Part shown: in pieces, positions 27,762-36,242 of the stretch
Layout of the letters: each line of letters begins with the position of its first letter
Numbering within the stretch: the stretch's first letter is position 1
Assembly: GCA_919902495.1 (NCBI GenBank)
Contig: CAKKRC010000078.1
Location: 1 to 57,757, forward strand
Source of the DNA: Nitrospiria bacterium
GTDB lineage: Bacteria > Nitrospirota > UBA9217
Length of the DNA stretch: 57,757 bases
Direction of reading: 5' to 3'
The notes under the pieces: model-generated
What the model was told of the DNA's origin: nothing
Seen by the model: the letters and a program-made list of their open reading frames with translations, nothing else
The model's database searches: none
Made by a program: the position numbers and the translations under genes

Positions 27762-28299
27762 GGAGGTCCTCATTCGCGGATTATCCCGATGGATTGTGCA
27801 TTCGATCCTGCGGGTCCCGCCGGCCATGCATGGTTTCGGGGCCGGGTGTTCTCGTGTTGTTCGGCAAGAATACCACCCGGAATGACGCTGCGTCAATCGG
27901 ATTTATTACAAGTTCCGTTGGCAATAAACGGGCATCATTGCGCACCCGGCGAGTGGACCCCGTGGCCGGTTTTTTTCTTCCATGAATACCAAGGGGTCTG
28001 GTATAATGCTCAGGTTCGTCGTTGCTGGCGGACTGTTGCTTTCTTCAGACGACAATATCCGGTGGGACGATTCTCTTCCTTAATGGCTTCGGGGATAAGG
28101 GCTGCCTCGAATTTGAGCAGTTGCCCTTTATTTGTACGTGACGACAGCCGGATAAACAGAAAACATTCGTGAACATGTCTGTAAGATGTTGATAAATAAT
28201 GTGATATTGAAGTTTCGTGTTTTTTTATCGCAGGCGCATTATTTGCAACATTAATACCGGATACATATCAGAATATCATGTACCGGGAGGCCATAACTT
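27762..28299. other. Divergent intergenic region between the TMTC-like and LuxE-like genes
   Basis: The 538 bases hold no convincing gene. A CCGGC/GCCGG inverted repeat (about 27948-27970s) followed by seven T residues resembles a weak rightward terminator. A perfect TATAAT at 28002-28007 points rightward but lacks a good -35. The last 130 bases are AT-rich, as expected of a promoter region, and end in GGGAGG at 28285-28290, the ribosome-binding site for the ATG at 28300. Confidence 0.5.
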
Positions 28300-29817
28300 A
28301 TGTCTACAACATCATTCACCCCCATGAGTGCTGCCGACGCTGAATCCGAGCGCCATCGCCTGACCGAGGATGTCCTGCGCTTCATCGCGGCCGGCGTCGA
28401 TTCCGAGGTCCCGGATTTCAACAACTACTGCATCAGGATGTTCAATCTGCACTATCAGGTGAACACCATCTTCCGGGAGTTCTGCGATGCCAAGAAGGTG
28501 AAGCCAGGCGACATCACGCGGTGGCAGGACATCCCCCTGGTGTACAATGACGTCTTCAAGACCCATCTCGTTGCTTCCTTCCCGTTGGAAAAGTCGGTCA
28601 TGGCCTGTCTCACCGGCGGGACCACCAGCCTGACCCAGCGGGGCCGCATTTTCCGCGACGAGGACGGAAAGCGTCTCGTGTTCTCGGCCAACCGTCAGAT
28701 GACCGGGTCCTATCTATTCCCGGACTTTACGGACGGCAAACGCTGCCGCATCCTGATCCTTGCTCCCAGCCCGGAGATGGCGCCCTCCATGGGCATGGCG
28801 ATCGGAATGGAGCAGACTAAACAGCATTTCGGCACGCCGGACAGCATGTTCCTGCTCGGCAAGTCCGGCATCGACGTCAACGCCCTGATCAAGGCCTTGC
28901 GCGAGTCCGAGGCGAGTGGTGTCCCGGTGGCGCTCATCGGAGCGACATCAGCGTATGTCTATTTTTTCCAGGCTTGCCGCCGCAAGAAGATGAAGTTCCG
29001 CCTGCCTCCCGGAAGCCGCATTTGCGATGGAGGAGGCTACCGGGGAAGGTTCGGTATCTTGACCCGCGATGACTATTACGCCATGGTGCAGGAGATACTC
29101 GGTATTCCCGGGTCGCATTGTGTCAATGTGCTCGGCGAGGCCGAGACGGCAACCAACCTGTTCGACGATTCACTGCGCCGCTGCGTGAAAGGACTGCCAT
29201 TGAGGAAACGCACGCGTCCCGTACCGCCATGGTCTCGCGTGCTGGCCATGGGCATCGATGACCTCAAACCGCTTCCGGACGGTGAGGTGGGACTGTTGGC
29301 GCACTGGGACCTGGCGAACGTGCCGACGGTCCTGGCGGTAATCACCGACAATCTGGGCTATACGACCGACAACGGGACCGGCTGCGAGATGGTGGGCCGA
29401 GCCAAGATCGAGAACGGCAAAGTCTCGCCTTTGCCCGACGAGGAGAAGACCGCGGGCGCCATGGGAGACACGGCGATCTTCCGCATGCTCGAGCGGTACG
29501 TGAACTTCTCGATCGAGCTCAAAATGCTGACCGCCAAGGACCCGAAGATCGAGCCGAGCATCCGCGAGGAGATCGAGGCCCGGCCGGGCTCGGTAGCCTC
29601 CTGCCCGCAGGTCGTGGATGAGATCCTCGTCGCCCAGGCCGATGCCGAGGCCGCGAAGCTGCGGGATGACGCCCTGAACACGTTCAAGGACCAGACCGAG
29701 CGGCCGTTGGACTGGTACAAGAAAAAGGCGGACGAGCAGGTGCTGGCCGACCACCCGGCGGGGCTCAAGTCGGAGAAGCCGGGGCCGAAGAAAGCGAAGA
29801 AGGGGAAGAAAAAATGA
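28300..29817 (+). CDS. LuxE-like acyl-protein synthetase family enzyme
   Basis: 505 residues with a good GGGAGG site nine bases upstream. Residues with CLTGGTTSLTQRGRIFRD fit the phosphate-binding loop of adenylate-forming enzymes; IGATSAYVYF, GEAETATNLFDD and DNGTGCEMVGRAKIENGKV match the LuxE/acyl-protein synthetase pattern (acyl activation as adenylate and transfer to a Cys). The C-terminus is Lys-rich (PKKAKKGKKK). LuxE proper works with a reductase and a thioesterase, not seen here. The stop overlaps the start of a B12-type radical SAM gene (ATGA), so the two are translationally coupled and probably act on the same acyl-type substrate. Substrate unknown. Confidence 0.78.
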   Translation: MSTTSFTPMSAADAESERHRLTEDVLRFIAAGVDSEVPDFNNYCIRMFNLHYQVNTIFREFCDAKKVKPGDITRWQDIPLVYNDVFKTHLVASFPLEKSVMACLTGGTTSLTQRGRIFRDEDGKRLVFSANRQMTGSYLFPDFTDGKRCRILILAPSPEMAPSMGMAIGMEQTKQHFGTPDSMFLLGKSGIDVNALIKALRESEASGVPVALIGATSAYVYFFQACRRKKMKFRLPPGSRICDGGGYRGRFGILTRDDYYAMVQEILGIPGSHCVNVLGEAETATNLFDDSLRRCVKGLPLRKRTRPVPPWSRVLAMGIDDLKPLPDGEVGLLAHWDLANVPTVLAVITDNLGYTTDNGTGCEMVGRAKIENGKVSPLPDEEKTAGAMGDTAIFRMLERYVNFSIELKMLTAKDPKIEPSIREEIEARPGSVASCPQVVDEILVAQADAEAAKLRDDALNTFKDQTERPLDWYKKKADEQVLADHPAGLKSEKPGPKKAKKGKKK

Positions 29818-31613
29818 CGAGAATTGATCGCGGGCCGGTGAATCTAACCTTGATCGCTTCGCGGTACCCTTTCTCCGGGCGCGTGCCTCTGGTGCCCCCC
29901 ATCCTTGAATATCTTGCCGCGCTGACCTTGCGTGAATTTCCTGATGCTGCTATTACCCAAGTGGATGCGAATCAGCAGAACATATCTCCTGAAGATATTA
30001 GAACGGAGATCGTGGCGATCAGCGCAATGACCGCAACGATCACCTGGGCGTATCGTTTTGCCGATGCCTGCAGGAAGCGGGGCGTACATGTTGTTCTGGG
30101 AGGCATCCATCCTACAGCCCTGCCTGAAGAGGCCGCCCTGCATGCGGATACCGTGGTCATCGGCGAGGCCGAGTCGGTCTGGGGCGAGGTGCTTCGAGAC
30201 ATCCGATCGGGGAAATCGAAAAAGCTATACCGCGGGGAACGCTTGCCCCTCGTGAACCTGCCGAAACCGATCGACGGAAAACTGAAAGGGAATTACCGGT
30301 TCCGGGCGTTCTTCACGATGCGCGGCTGCCCCTATCGCTGCACCTTTTGCTCGGTCCGGAGGTTCTTCGGGGACACGATCCGGTACCGGCCGATCCCTGA
30401 CGTAGTGGCAGAGATAGAATCGTGCGCGGGGAACATATGGTTCAACGGAGATGATAATATCTGGGGCGGGGACGTCCGGCGCAGCACCGATCTGTTCAAC
30501 GAACTGGCGAAGGGGACAAAACGCAGCTGGTACGGATTCGGCGATCTCAGGTCTGTCCAGAGCGGCCAGGGCGCCCGTATGCTTGCCGCTGCCCGTGAGA
30601 GCGGGCTTTTTTCCGTATGGGCGGGATGGGAGAGCGACGATGTACATCTCCGGGCATTCAATGCTTCGGGGAAACAGGGAGCGGACCGCGTTGCAGCGGT
30701 AAAGATGCTGCAGGACGCGGGGATCGACGTAACGCTTTTTGTCGTTCTGGGAGGCAGGCAGGATTCGCTGGATAGCTTCAAGCGGACGCTGGACCTATCT
30801 GAGAAGATGAACGTGGGCATACACCCCGTCCTGCTCACACCGCTGCCGGGTACCGAATTATATGAGGAGTATAAGGAATTTCTTCTGCCGGACCAGGGCT
30901 GGGACTCCTTTATCGGCGTAAAGTCCGTATTCGACCATCCAGCGCCGGACATGTCCCCGGTCCGGCGGGAACTGGAATATCACCATCTCAACCAGGAACT
31001 GTTCCGCTTCAGCAGCATTGTACGAAGGATCGGATCCCTGCCACGGTCAGGATTTCCCAAGAGCCATCTGCTGTCGTTCATGACGCAAATGCCGATGAAG
31101 CTTGCCTTTAGCAAGGCCTATGACGACTGGAAATCCAATCTACAGTCCGAGGTTCAGGAAACGGAAGCAGCAGCCGCCCGGATGAGGTCGCTGTCAGAGA
31201 TAAACGATGAAAAGAGTGTTTCATCACTATGGAAGAAGATCAATAAGAAGGCAAGGCCTGTTCGCGGCCAGAAGCTGCGTGGCTTCACCTTGAAGATCTA
31301 TGGACTGTCCCTTGTTGCCATTACCATCCTTCATATTCTCCATGGGATAGAGCCGGGGATATACGCTACTCTTGATCGTGCGAGTGTCGCGCTCCATTTT
31401 GCAGAGGAGTTCGCCTTCTGGGCATTGGTCCCGGCTTCCGTCATCACCATCATCATGCGGGAAATCGGCATGGTCCAAGAGATCAAGACCATCAGGCGTA
31501 TTGCCGGCGACAAGATCGATCGCTGTATGATATCGCTGAAAGAACTCGCGTATTCATCGATGATCGGCGCCGGAGGGTACTGGGCCTATGCCTGCATGGT
31601 TGAAGTGTTGTGA
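29814..31613 (+). CDS. B12-binding-type radical SAM protein with C-terminal membrane domain
   Basis: 599 residues. Residues 1-135 form a cobalamin-binding-like domain (VPPILEYLAAL, VVLGGIHPTALPEEA, VVIGEAESVWGE); the radical SAM core has CPYRCTFC at Cys 172, 176 and 179, and WFNGDDNIWGG downstream. After residue 450 comes a basic linker and then about three hydrophobic segments (LKIYGLSLVAITILHIL, EEFAFWALVPASVITII, SSMIGAGGYWAYACMV). The tail would hold the enzyme at the inner membrane, consistent with a lipid-like substrate; this is inference. It is a paralogue of the protein at 13672-15030, which lacks the tail. It follows the LuxE-like gene with a four-base overlap. Confidence 0.85.
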   Translation: MTRIDRGPVNLTLIASRYPFSGRVPLVPPILEYLAALTLREFPDAAITQVDANQQNISPEDIRTEIVAISAMTATITWAYRFADACRKRGVHVVLGGIHPTALPEEAALHADTVVIGEAESVWGEVLRDIRSGKSKKLYRGERLPLVNLPKPIDGKLKGNYRFRAFFTMRGCPYRCTFCSVRRFFGDTIRYRPIPDVVAEIESCAGNIWFNGDDNIWGGDVRRSTDLFNELAKGTKRSWYGFGDLRSVQSGQGARMLAAARESGLFSVWAGWESDDVHLRAFNASGKQGADRVAAVKMLQDAGIDVTLFVVLGGRQDSLDSFKRTLDLSEKMNVGIHPVLLTPLPGTELYEEYKEFLLPDQGWDSFIGVKSVFDHPAPDMSPVRRELEYHHLNQELFRFSSIVRRIGSLPRSGFPKSHLLSFMTQMPMKLAFSKAYDDWKSNLQSEVQETEAAAARMRSLSEINDEKSVSSLWKKINKKARPVRGQKLRGFTLKIYGLSLVAITILHILHGIEPGIYATLDRASVALHFAEEFAFWALVPASVITIIMREIGMVQEIKTIRRIAGDKIDRCMISLKELAYSSMIGAGGYWAYACMVEVL

Positions 31614-31659
31614 ACTGTTGATGACCGCCTGCCATGGCGACTAACGGGAGTGACCGTCG

Positions 31660-32016
31660 ATGAAAAAAGCTTTCACCATCTTTATCGGGTTCCTGCACGA
31701 CTTCGCTGCGGGCTGCTGGGCGGCTTCGGTCCTTGCGGTGTACTGGGTGGACCGCATCGCGGCACTGCGGCCCGAGTTGAAGATCACACTGGACGCGCTT
31801 GAGCAGCAGTTCTTCTGGGCCGGGGTGGGATGCACCGTGGTCGTCCTCCTGGCAGGCATGGGACGGACTTTCACCTACGCCTACATCGGCAGTGTCTACG
31901 GCGAGCAGTCTGAGCAGCTTCGCCGGAAGATGCTGATCATCAAACATGTCGTACTGTTCACGGTATTCGGTCTGGGGACGTGGTGGCAGTACGGAATGGC
32001 CTATTCCTCGTTGTGA
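31660..32016 (+). CDS. Small three-helix membrane protein
   Basis: 118 residues with GGGAG ten bases before the ATG. Three membrane helices are visible (FIGFLHDFAAGCWAASVLAV, about 47-70, and IIKHVVLFTVFGLGTWWQY). His residues in the first and third helices could bind heme or a metal as in CopD- or DUF2269-like domains, but no family assignment is safe. It lies between two B12-type radical SAM genes on the same strand. Confidence 0.65.
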   Translation: MKKAFTIFIGFLHDFAAGCWAASVLAVYWVDRIAALRPELKITLDALEQQFFWAGVGCTVVVLLAGMGRTFTYAYIGSVYGEQSEQLRRKMLIIKHVVLFTVFGLGTWWQYGMAYSSL

Positions 32017-32070
32017 GCCGCCGGTTAGCTACAAAATTCTTTTGACTTCCCAAGGCTTATTGTTTAGTAT

Positions 32071-33555
32071 ATGCAGACTGTCATGAGCACGCCAATTAAC
32101 AAGCCCAAAAAGGTCCTTCTTATAACCCCGCCCTACCACGCCGGCGTCGTCGAATCGGCCGGCGTATGGCTGAACGTCGCCTTTGTCTATCTCGCGGGCA
32201 GTCTCCGGCAGGCGGGCCACGAACCCGTGATCTACGACGCCATGAGCGCCTGGCACACCTACGACGACATCCGGAAGCGGATCGAAGCGGAGAAACCCGA
32301 TGTGGTAGGTACAACGGCCTTCACCGCCGGGATCGTGGACGCCCTCAAGGTCCTGAAGCTCGCCAAGGAAGTAGATCCCCGCATCACCACTATCATCGGG
32401 AACGTCCATCCCACTTACTGCTACGACGAGATCCTGACCACGCCGGACAATCCTGTGGATTACATCGTCATGGGTGAGGGCGAGCATACTCTGGTCGAGC
32501 TCATGGACTGCCTTTCAAGCGGCGGTGATCCCTCGAAGGTGCGTTCGATCGCCTATTCCCGAGAAGGCATGGTGCAGGTCACGCCGCCCCGTCCGTTCAT
32601 CCACGACCTGGACAGCCTGCCCCTGGCCTGGGACTTGGTGGATTGGAAGCTCTATACCTACAAACCGATGAAGGATTCGGTCCTCGCCATTGTCAGCACG
32701 TCACGGGGTTGCAACCAGAAGTGCAGCTTCTGCTCGCAGCAGCTGTTCTGGAAACGGAACTGGCGCGGACGAAGCGCGGAGAACGTGGTGGCCGAGCTGG
32801 AGCATTTGCGGGACGCCTACGGGGTGGACGTTGTCATGTTCGCCGATGAGACGCCGACGCTGGACGGGAAGCGTTGGGAGCGGCTGCTGGACCTGCTGAT
32901 CGAGCGGAAGGTGGGAACAAAGATCCTGATGGAAACGCGGGTGGACGACATCATCCGGGACGAGCACATCATGGACAAATACCGCCTGGCCAATGTGGAC
33001 CACATCTACCTGGGTGTCGAGGCGACGACGCAGGCTACACTGGATTCGTTCAATAAGAACATCAAGGTCGAGGACTCCAAACGCGCCCTGGACCTGATCA
33101 ACGCGCAGGATATTGTGACCGAGACCTCGTTCGTCCTCGGCATGCCAGATGACACGCCCGAAAGCATGGCGAAGACGCTTGAACTGTCAAAGTTTTACAA
33201 TCCCGACATGGCGTTCTTCCTTGCCATCGCACCGTGGCCCTATTCCGAGATATATCCGCAGCTGAAGGACTATATCGAAGTAAAGGATTACAGCCGGTAC
33301 AATCTCGTCGAACCGGTCATCAAACCGAAGAACATGACCCTTCAGGAGGTGCAGGACTGGCTGGGCAAGGCCTCGCGGGAGTTCTACACCCACAAGATGC
33401 ATACCCTTGACACGATGACCCCGAAGAAGAGGGACTTCATGATCAAGGTCATCCATATCATCGCCACCAGCTCCTACCTTGCCAAGACGATGAAGGGCAC
33501 CATGCCCGAGGACATCAAGAAACTGCTCCACGAACTGAATCTCTCCCATCCCTGA
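32071..33555 (+). CDS. BchE-like B12-binding-type radical SAM protein
   Basis: 494 residues. N-terminal cobalamin-binding-like domain (VLLITPPYHAGVVESAGVW, VVGTTAFTAGI, IIGNVHPTYCYDEIL, MGEGEHTLVEL), radical SAM core with CNQKCSFC (Cys 214, 218, 221), and a C-terminal part with IAPWPYSEIYPQL and IEVKDYSRYNLVEPVIKP, which resembles the corresponding part of the anaerobic Mg-protoporphyrin monomethyl ester cyclase BchE. No other chlorophyll genes are in the window, so it more likely acts on another substrate. ATG 32071 and ATG 32083 are both possible starts. The gene ends 105 bases before a convergent membrane-protein gene. Confidence 0.82.
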   Translation: MQTVMSTPINKPKKVLLITPPYHAGVVESAGVWLNVAFVYLAGSLRQAGHEPVIYDAMSAWHTYDDIRKRIEAEKPDVVGTTAFTAGIVDALKVLKLAKEVDPRITTIIGNVHPTYCYDEILTTPDNPVDYIVMGEGEHTLVELMDCLSSGGDPSKVRSIAYSREGMVQVTPPRPFIHDLDSLPLAWDLVDWKLYTYKPMKDSVLAIVSTSRGCNQKCSFCSQQLFWKRNWRGRSAENVVAELEHLRDAYGVDVVMFADETPTLDGKRWERLLDLLIERKVGTKILMETRVDDIIRDEHIMDKYRLANVDHIYLGVEATTQATLDSFNKNIKVEDSKRALDLINAQDIVTETSFVLGMPDDTPESMAKTLELSKFYNPDMAFFLAIAPWPYSEIYPQLKDYIEVKDYSRYNLVEPVIKPKNMTLQEVQDWLGKASREFYTHKMHTLDTMTPKKRDFMIKVIHIIATSSYLAKTMKGTMPEDIKKLLHELNLSHP

Positions 33556-33660
33556 TCGTACCCACGAAGCGTTTCCTGATCCACTCCACGACTCATATTC
33601 CGCTTGCCTCGGATCCCGGCCCAATGTTACGCGGTATCCCCGGGGCCGTGTTCGTTTGCG

Positions 33661-34569
33661 CTACCGCATTTTCCCCTGCCTCATGTATTCCACGAGCCCC
33701 ACAAGCGATCCCGTCGCGACCGACAGGAACCACAGGAACGAAATGGCGGTACTGGCCTCGGCGGATATGCCGGTGAGGCCGAAAAGCACGACAAAGGCGC
33801 CTTCCCGCAGTCCGAGGCCGGAGATCGAGATGGGGATCAGCGTAACGGTGAAGATGAGGGGAGCGAATACGAACAGAGCGGTGTAGGAAGGATGCTGGCC
33901 AAGCCCGAGGGATATGAGATAGATCTCCAGGATATTGAGGAGCTGGATCGTCAGGGACAACAGGAAGGCCTTTCCAAGAGCGCGACGGTCTCTGAGCGTA
34001 TCGTGGAAATAGTCGTAAAAGTCGGCGACCGCCGTGAATCGCCTCCCGATGCGCAGTCCGAAGAACACCAGACTTCCCGACAGGAACAGGACGAACAGGG
34101 CTGGCGTGAGCCAGTGCAGTCCGAGGGTCTTCAGATCGCTGTAGCCGGCGATGCCTGCAATGAGCCCGATGGACAGCAGTGCGCAATATCCGACATACCG
34201 GTCCAGGAACACCGATCCGAGGCTGCTGCCGCCATGGCCGGTTTCCTTGTAGAGGTAGTAGGCCTTCATGGCGTCCCCGCCGACTGCGCCCGGCAGGAAA
34301 TGGTTGAAGAAACCGCCGATCAGGCAGAGCGAAAAGAGCTTGTTCCGGGAATGAACCTGTTTGAGCAGGATCCCCCATCTCAGGGAAGCGAGAGCAACGG
34401 TCAGGATGTAGATCAGCGCGGACAGGAAAAAGAACCGGAGGTCCATGCTCCTGAGATGGGAAAGGATGTTCTGGAGACCGACCTTCCTGAGAACGAACGT
34501 CAGCAGGAGCCCGCTGACGGTTATCTTGAGCGCCAGGAGAAGCGTGTTTCTCAGCTTCTTCGATATCAA
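33661..34569 (-). CDS. LPG_synthase_TM / flippase-like membrane protein
   Basis: 302 residues, eight or so membrane helices, with FNHFLPGAVGGDAMKAYYL and SISGLGLREGAFV, the two signature loops of the UPF0104/lysylphosphatidylglycerol synthase membrane-domain family. Stand-alone members of this family are often found in lipid and glycan loci and may translocate lipids. The start is TTG at 34569, overlapping the pyruvate kinase stop (TTGA), which couples it to pyk. No alternative ATG exists before the first helix. Confidence 0.82.
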   Translation of the reverse strand: MISKKLRNTLLLALKITVSGLLLTFVLRKVGLQNILSHLRSMDLRFFFLSALIYILTVALASLRWGILLKQVHSRNKLFSLCLIGGFFNHFLPGAVGGDAMKAYYLYKETGHGGSSLGSVFLDRYVGYCALLSIGLIAGIAGYSDLKTLGLHWLTPALFVLFLSGSLVFFGLRIGRRFTAVADFYDYFHDTLRDRRALGKAFLLSLTIQLLNILEIYLISLGLGQHPSYTALFVFAPLIFTVTLIPISISGLGLREGAFVVLFGLTGISAEASTAISFLWFLSVATGSLVGLVEYMRQGKMR

Positions 34570-36044
34570 GGAAGCCCCTTCTCGATCCGGTAGCGCCTGA
34601 TGGTCTCTTTTCGCTGACGGTCCGCTTCGAGACCCTTCAGTTCACCCACGCGATGCAGCTTCATCATGTTCGTGCTGCCGGCCACACCGATCGGCACTCC
34701 GGCGGTGATGACGATAAGGTCGCGTTTTTTCGCAAGGCCCTTCTCCAGCATGATCGTTTCCACGCCCCTGATCATTACGTCGGTGGTCTTCATCGCCTTC
34801 AGGATGACCGGGATCACGCCCCAGAAGATCGAGACCTTGCGCGCCACCCGTTCGAAGGGCGTCGGCGCGATGATGTCCGCGGCCGGCCGGTGCTTCGACA
34901 CGAGGAGCGCCGTGCTGCCGGACTGGGTGAAGGTCACGATGGCGCGGGCATGCTGCTCCGCCGCGGCCCGGCAGGCCGCGTGGGCAACGCTCTCGTCCAT
35001 GCCCCCGATGTGCCTGTCCGGCGGCAATGGTTCGAGAGAGGTTTCGGCATGCTCGGCAATGCGCGCCATGACCGCGATCGCCTGCACGGGATGCTTTCCG
35101 ACCGCCGTCTCGCCGGACAGCATGACGCAGTCGGTCCCGTCCAGGATGGCGTTCGCCACATCCGAGGCCTCCGCCCGCGTGGGCTGGGGGTTCTCGATCA
35201 TGCTCTCGAGCATCTGGGTAGCCGTGATGACCGGTTTTTCCGCGTCGTTGCAGGCGCGGATGATCAGTTTCTGCAGCAGGGGAACCTGCTCGGGCGACAT
35301 CTCCACGCCAAGGTCCCCCCGCGCCACCATGATGCCGTCGGCAGCGTAAATGATCTCTTCGAGGTTGTCGATCGCCTCCGGCTTTTCGATCTTGGCGATG
35401 ATCGGGATGACCGCGCCCGCCCTGCGGAGAAAGGCCCGCGTTGCCTCGATGTCGGCCGCGGTGCGGACGAAGGACAGCGCGATATAATCCACGCCCTGCT
35501 CTATGCCGAACAGGAGGTCCTCCCTGTCCTTCCGTGACAGGGAGGGCAGCGTCAGGTTCGCTCCCGGCAGGTTCACGCCCTTATGGCTCTTGAGAACGCC
35601 CCCCCGGACGACCCTGCACTGAAGATCGCTTCCGTTCCTGCGAACGACCCGGGCCTCGAGCTTTCCATCATCGAACAGGACGGTGTCTCCTGACACAAGG
35701 TCTTTCGCGAGACGGGGATAGGTGATGGATATCAGACCCGCGGTGCCCACCACCTTCTTTGTCGTGATCGTGACCCGGTCTCCGCGCTTCAGCGTTACGC
35801 CGTCGTTCTGCATCATGCCGACCCGGAGCTTCGGTCCCTGGAGGTCCTGGATGATGGCGATGGGCTTTTTTGCCCGCAGCGATGCCTGCCGGATGAGGCG
35901 GATGCGGCGTACGTGGTCCTTCCGCTCGCCGTGCGAAAAGTTGAGCCGCGCAGCGTCCATGCCAGCCTTGATGAGCCGCGCGATGACGGCGGGTGAACTG
36001 GACGCCGGGCCGATGGTGGCGATGATCTTGGTGCGTTTGGGCAT
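34566..36044 (-). CDS. pyk: Pyruvate kinase
   Basis: The ATG at 36044 is preceded by GAGGAG; an upstream in-frame ATG at 36101 falls in a dispersed repeat and is rejected. The 492-residue product starts KRTKIIATIGPASSS, has IEKPEAIDNLEEI, ADGIMVARGDLGVE, TATQMLESMI and DCVMLSGETAVGKHP, covering the Mg2+/K+ and phosphoenolpyruvate-binding residues of the catalytic barrel, then a C-terminal allosteric domain. It makes pyruvate and ATP from phosphoenolpyruvate and ADP in the last step of glycolysis. It overlaps the membrane-protein gene downstream. Confidence 0.96.
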   Translation of the reverse strand: MPKRTKIIATIGPASSSPAVIARLIKAGMDAARLNFSHGERKDHVRRIRLIRQASLRAKKPIAIIQDLQGPKLRVGMMQNDGVTLKRGDRVTITTKKVVGTAGLISITYPRLAKDLVSGDTVLFDDGKLEARVVRRNGSDLQCRVVRGGVLKSHKGVNLPGANLTLPSLSRKDREDLLFGIEQGVDYIALSFVRTAADIEATRAFLRRAGAVIPIIAKIEKPEAIDNLEEIIYAADGIMVARGDLGVEMSPEQVPLLQKLIIRACNDAEKPVITATQMLESMIENPQPTRAEASDVANAILDGTDCVMLSGETAVGKHPVQAIAVMARIAEHAETSLEPLPPDRHIGGMDESVAHAACRAAAEQHARAIVTFTQSGSTALLVSKHRPAADIIAPTPFERVARKVSIFWGVIPVILKAMKTTDVMIRGVETIMLEKGLAKKRDLIVITAGVPIGVAGSTNMMKLHRVGELKGLEADRQRKETIRRYRIEKGLP

Positions 36045-36062
36045 TGAGTCACTCCTCTGGGG

Positions 36063-36232
36063 AACCACAGATGACCAAAAGTAGGCGCATCTAAGCGACA
36101 CAGATTAACACTGTTTAAGCATCACTATCAACATCGTGGGAAACGCCTGTAGAGATCCGGCTTAACTCGGATTGCCGGACAGTTTATTATCTCTTCATTT
36201 GTATCTGTGTCCATCAGTGTTCATCTGTGGTT
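36063..36232. repeat. MITE-like element with 12-base terminal inverted repeats
   Basis: AACCACAGATGA at 36063-36074 and its exact complement TCATCTGTGGTT at 36221-36232 enclose about 146 bases. Internally, CACAGATTAACACTG and TATCTGTGTCCATCAGTG are also inversely related. It has no ORF. The 15-mer at 36074-36088 (ACCAAAAGTAGGCGC) occurs again, inverted, at 51241-51255, so the element is part of a dispersed family. Confidence 0.65.
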
Positions 36233-36242
36233 ACATTGATCT

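Noticed and set aside
27789-28172. Plus-strand ORF of 127 codons in the divergent gap
   Set aside because: No ribosome-binding site, no family-like pattern, and it overlaps the TMTC-like N-terminal extension; probably noncoding.
33604-34593. Plus-strand ORF of 329 codons
   Set aside because: Antisense to the LPG_synthase_TM-like gene; the protein is Glu/Gln-rich without domain features.
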